Assembly: GCA_030640215.1 (NCBI GenBank)
Contig: DAOWJU010000153.1
Coordinates: 1-7,423, forward strand
Source: Desulfuromonadales bacterium
GTDB taxonomy: Bacteria; Desulfobacterota; Desulfuromonadia; Desulfuromonadales; BM103
Direction of reading: 5' to 3'
DNA: 7,423 nucleotides
Shown: positions 6,003-7,423 of the stretch, in pieces
Numbering within the stretch: the stretch's first letter is position 1
Layout: each line of letters starts with the position of its first letter
Translations under genes and position numbers: made by a program
The notes under the pieces: model-generated
What the model was told of the DNA's origin: nothing
The model's database searches: none
Seen by the model: only the letters and a program-made list of their open reading frames with translations

Positions 6003-6050
6003 TCGCAAGGCTGTGTCAAACACTAAATCAGCAAGGCGTTAAACACTAAA
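6001..6050. repeat. Imperfect tandem repeat upstream of the marC-family promoter
   Basis: Two units share GCAAGGC (6005-6011 and 6031-6037) and AAACACTAAA (6018-6027 and 6041-6050). The AAACACTAAA copies are offset by 23 bp, the same distance as between the CAGGCCTG copies next to them. The block lies directly upstream of the marC -35 and covers the extra TTGACA at 6014-6019. It also lies just after the PepSY gene. It may be an activator-binding array or a chance duplication. Confidence 0.5.
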
Positions 6051-6065
6051 GGCCGAACAAGAGAG

Positions 6066-6611
6066 CTACAGGTAGACAATCAGAAAGAACAGCGGGAGAA
6101 CAATCCCGACCCCGGTCAGAACGAGCCCGCGCCGCAAAGTCTTGCGACGAATCATGAAGAGACCGCTGATGGCCAGAAAGGCCAGGGCCACAGCATAGAG
6201 ATCGGCAAACCAGGTCCAGGCTTTCTTGGGATGATTGAGATGCAGGAAATTCATTTCACGCAGACCGGGCCGAGGGATAGCACGGTCATGAACAACATGG
6301 CCACTCGCCAGATCGACCATGATCGAGCGGCCTTCGACAAAAAGTTGCAGACTCTTCCGATCGGGCCGATAACTGCTTTCGAGCTTGCCCTGCTCATTGA
6401 GACGGGCAAGGATCATACGCACAGTCCCAGCGTCGGCAGGATCGCCAAGAACCGGGCCGATATTGGTTTCAATCCGTTCTACCCGATAGCTCGGATTCCA
6501 CTGCGAGATATGATTGACAGCTACGCCGGAGATGGCATAGAGCAGGGTCAGTCCGATGCAGAGAAAGCCGATATCACGGTGAAGTAGGTAATTCCAGCGC
6601 CGCCACTTCAT
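6066..6611 (-). CDS. PepSY-associated TM-helix membrane protein
   Basis: A 181-residue inner-membrane protein of the PepSY-associated TM type. The N-terminal signature WRRWNYLLHRDIGF and LLYAISGVAVNHISQWNP (23-40) matches the family as I recall it. Helices are predicted at about 13-33, 134-154 and 161-181. Between the first two lies an extracytoplasmic PepSY-like region (about 41-115) with the pattern RKSLQLFVEGRSIMVDLASG (85-104). Conserved-looking histidines sit near the membrane: H11, H34, H124 and H127 (LHLNHPKKAWTW). Related PepSY-TM proteins accompany iron or metal uptake and reduction, but a role here is not shown. It begins 8 nt after the DUF4920 gene and has no clear ribosome-binding site, so translation is probably coupled. 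No terminator is obvious downstream in 5927-6065. Confidence 0.85.
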   Translation of the reverse strand: MKWRRWNYLLHRDIGFLCIGLTLLYAISGVAVNHISQWNPSYRVERIETNIGPVLGDPADAGTVRMILARLNEQGKLESSYRPDRKSLQLFVEGRSIMVDLASGHVVHDRAIPRPGLREMNFLHLNHPKKAWTWFADLYAVALAFLAISGLFMIRRKTLRRGLVLTGVGIVLPLFFLIVYL

Positions 6612-6619
6612 TTTTATAT

Positions 6620-7084
6620 CTAAAGTCCGGGAATTGCAGCACCGAGGCCACGAATACGCAGAATCGTTTCACCGGAAGTCACCGTGGCAGGATCGAAGGA
6701 CGTGCCGGTCTCTTCTGCATGATGCTTGCGTCGCCTGATTACTTCCTCACGGGTCAATTCCATACTTTCGACAACACCCTCGACAGTCGCCTTTTTACCG
6801 CGGGCCTCCATTGGAAAAACGATCTCACCATCGGTCACCTTGATACGGATTTTTTCGAAATCGCGATCACCAGCCAGATAGACCCAGCAGCCTCTCGTGC
6901 TACAGACATCAATAACCAGACCTGAGACCTTGACCTTTTTGCCAACGTAGTTCTCGGGATGATCAATGATCGATGAAATGGCAGTCTCTTCAGCGAGCGT
7001 GACACCCTGGCCAAAGTCTTTGGCAAAAGTTGTTGTCGGGGACAGCATAGCCACAAGCAGAATGGTCGTCAGAAAAGTACGCAT
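6620..7084 (-). CDS. DUF4920-family exported protein
   Basis: A 154-residue protein starting at the ATG 7084-7082, chosen because GAGGAG lies 6 nt upstream; the longer reading to 7111 lacks such a site and would spoil the signal peptide. Residues 1-21 form a signal peptide with a likely cut after TTTFA. The mature part carries the DUF4920 pattern: PENYVGKKVKVSGLV (43-57), VCSTRGCWVYL (60-70, with C61 and C66), IRIKVTDGEIVFPMEARGK (79-97) and VEGVVESMELT (101-111). The fold is probably a small OB-like beta-barrel in the periplasm. The two cysteines could bind metal or form a disulfide (inference). Function of the family is not established. It is first gene of a two-gene unit with the PepSY-TM protein, which suggests a shared envelope role. 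Confidence 0.87.
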   Translation of the reverse strand: MRTFLTTILLVAMLSPTTTFAKDFGQGVTLAEETAISSIIDHPENYVGKKVKVSGLVIDVCSTRGCWVYLAGDRDFEKIRIKVTDGEIVFPMEARGKKATVEGVVESMELTREEVIRRRKHHAEETGTSFDPATVTSGETILRIRGLGAAIPGL

Positions 7085-7119
7085 GATTTGCTCCTCTATT
7101 TTAATGATCAACGGAACGC

Positions 7120-7149
7120 ATCAGACTTTTTGAATATATTAGAAGTCAA
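7120..7149 (-). promoter_or_regulatory. Candidate promoter with dyad for the DUF4920/PepSY-TM unit
   Basis: Minus strand: TTGACT (7149-7144), an 18-nt spacer and TCTGAT (7125-7120). An inverted repeat GACTT-N14-AAGTC (7124-7147) joins the two boxes with an AT-rich centre, a plausible repressor site. The rest of the gap 7085-7224 is AT-rich, and no terminator for the upstream partial gene could be found in it. Confidence 0.35.
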
Positions 7150-7224
7150 TACACAATCTGACAGTGCCATTAAAACCATCTATTTCATCATAAAAACAGG
7201 TCTTTACGGAGAATTAGATTAGCC

Positions 7225-7423
7225 TTATGCATGTATCGGCCACTCAGATTCGTAACCAGGAGGAAAGAAAGTCTCTTTTGTGCGGTTGAAGTAGCCGTAT
7301 TGCAATCTGGGGAAGCGCGCTTTGTGCTGCTTGAGCATTTCCAGCATACCTACGCCCTTTCCGGTCACCTGCAGGGACTCAAGGTAAAGGACCGGATCAA
7401 GACTCAAGTTGCGCATCTGGATC
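7225..7423 (-). CDS. C-terminal 65 residues of an unrecognised protein (start outside the window)
   Basis: The frame is open from the window edge to TAA at 7227-7225. The visible part reads IQMRNLSLDPVLYLESLQ, then a stretch rich in Lys and aromatic residues, ending in FFPPGYESEWPIHA. The ATG at 7416 is probably internal, because the frame continues upstream without a stop and no ribosome-binding site can be seen. There is no membrane segment in this part. Its Pro/Tyr/Trp-rich end and codon use look like a genuine gene. I do not recognise the family. It is on the same strand as the DUF4920/PepSY pair but 140 nt upstream, with a separate promoter between. Confidence 0.65.
   Translation of the reverse strand, partial: IQMRNLSLDPVLYLESLQVTGKGVGMLEMLKQHKARFPRLQYGYFNRTKETFFPPGYESEWPIHA

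Overview
The window reads as ordinary chromosome of a Gram-negative bacterium, most likely a deltaproteobacterium of the Desulfuromonas/Geobacter/Pelobacter type. This is an inference from recalled protein families (PepT-like M20 peptidase, a GspE N-terminal-domain protein without an ATPase, PepSY-TM plus DUF4920 pair) and mid-range GC; no search was run. There is no rRNA, tRNA, CRISPR array or complete insertion sequence.

Left part (1-720): an AT-rich edge holds the start of a small membrane-anchored protein running off the window. Next to it is a 120-residue conserved-type hypothetical protein. Both are on the minus strand. The second gene is preceded by a strong intrinsic-terminator hairpin with seven U residues, and a promoter-like motif lies just upstream of that hairpin. 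The terminator therefore either ends the peptidase transcript or sits in the gene's own leader. This end looks accessory in character.

Centre (869-5308): a cytosolic M20/PepT-like aminopeptidase (minus strand) is divergent from a three-gene plus-strand operon. The operon encodes a membrane-anchored M23 murein hydrolase-like protein, a GspE_N (MshEN-like) protein with a predicted C-terminal GAF-like region, and an acyl-carrier-protein phosphodiesterase (AcpH) that overlaps the previous gene by 4 nt. The divergent intergenic region carries a striking 52-nt imperfect palindrome overlapping the operon's predicted -35 box. In the M23 protein the usual HxH motif reads His-Leu-Cys.

Right part (5321-7423, all minus strand): a MarC-family membrane protein is convergent with acpH, with only 12 nt between them. 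It has a well-formed promoter surrounded by repeated palindromes and direct repeats with a 23-bp period. Upstream is a two-gene unit, DUF4920 exported protein then PepSY-TM membrane protein, with its own promoter. The window ends in the C-terminus of an unrecognised protein.

I see no complete undescribed multi-gene system. The items most worth a second look are the large palindrome, the small gene behind a leader terminator, the M23 active-site substitution and the 23-bp-spaced repeats at the marC promoter.
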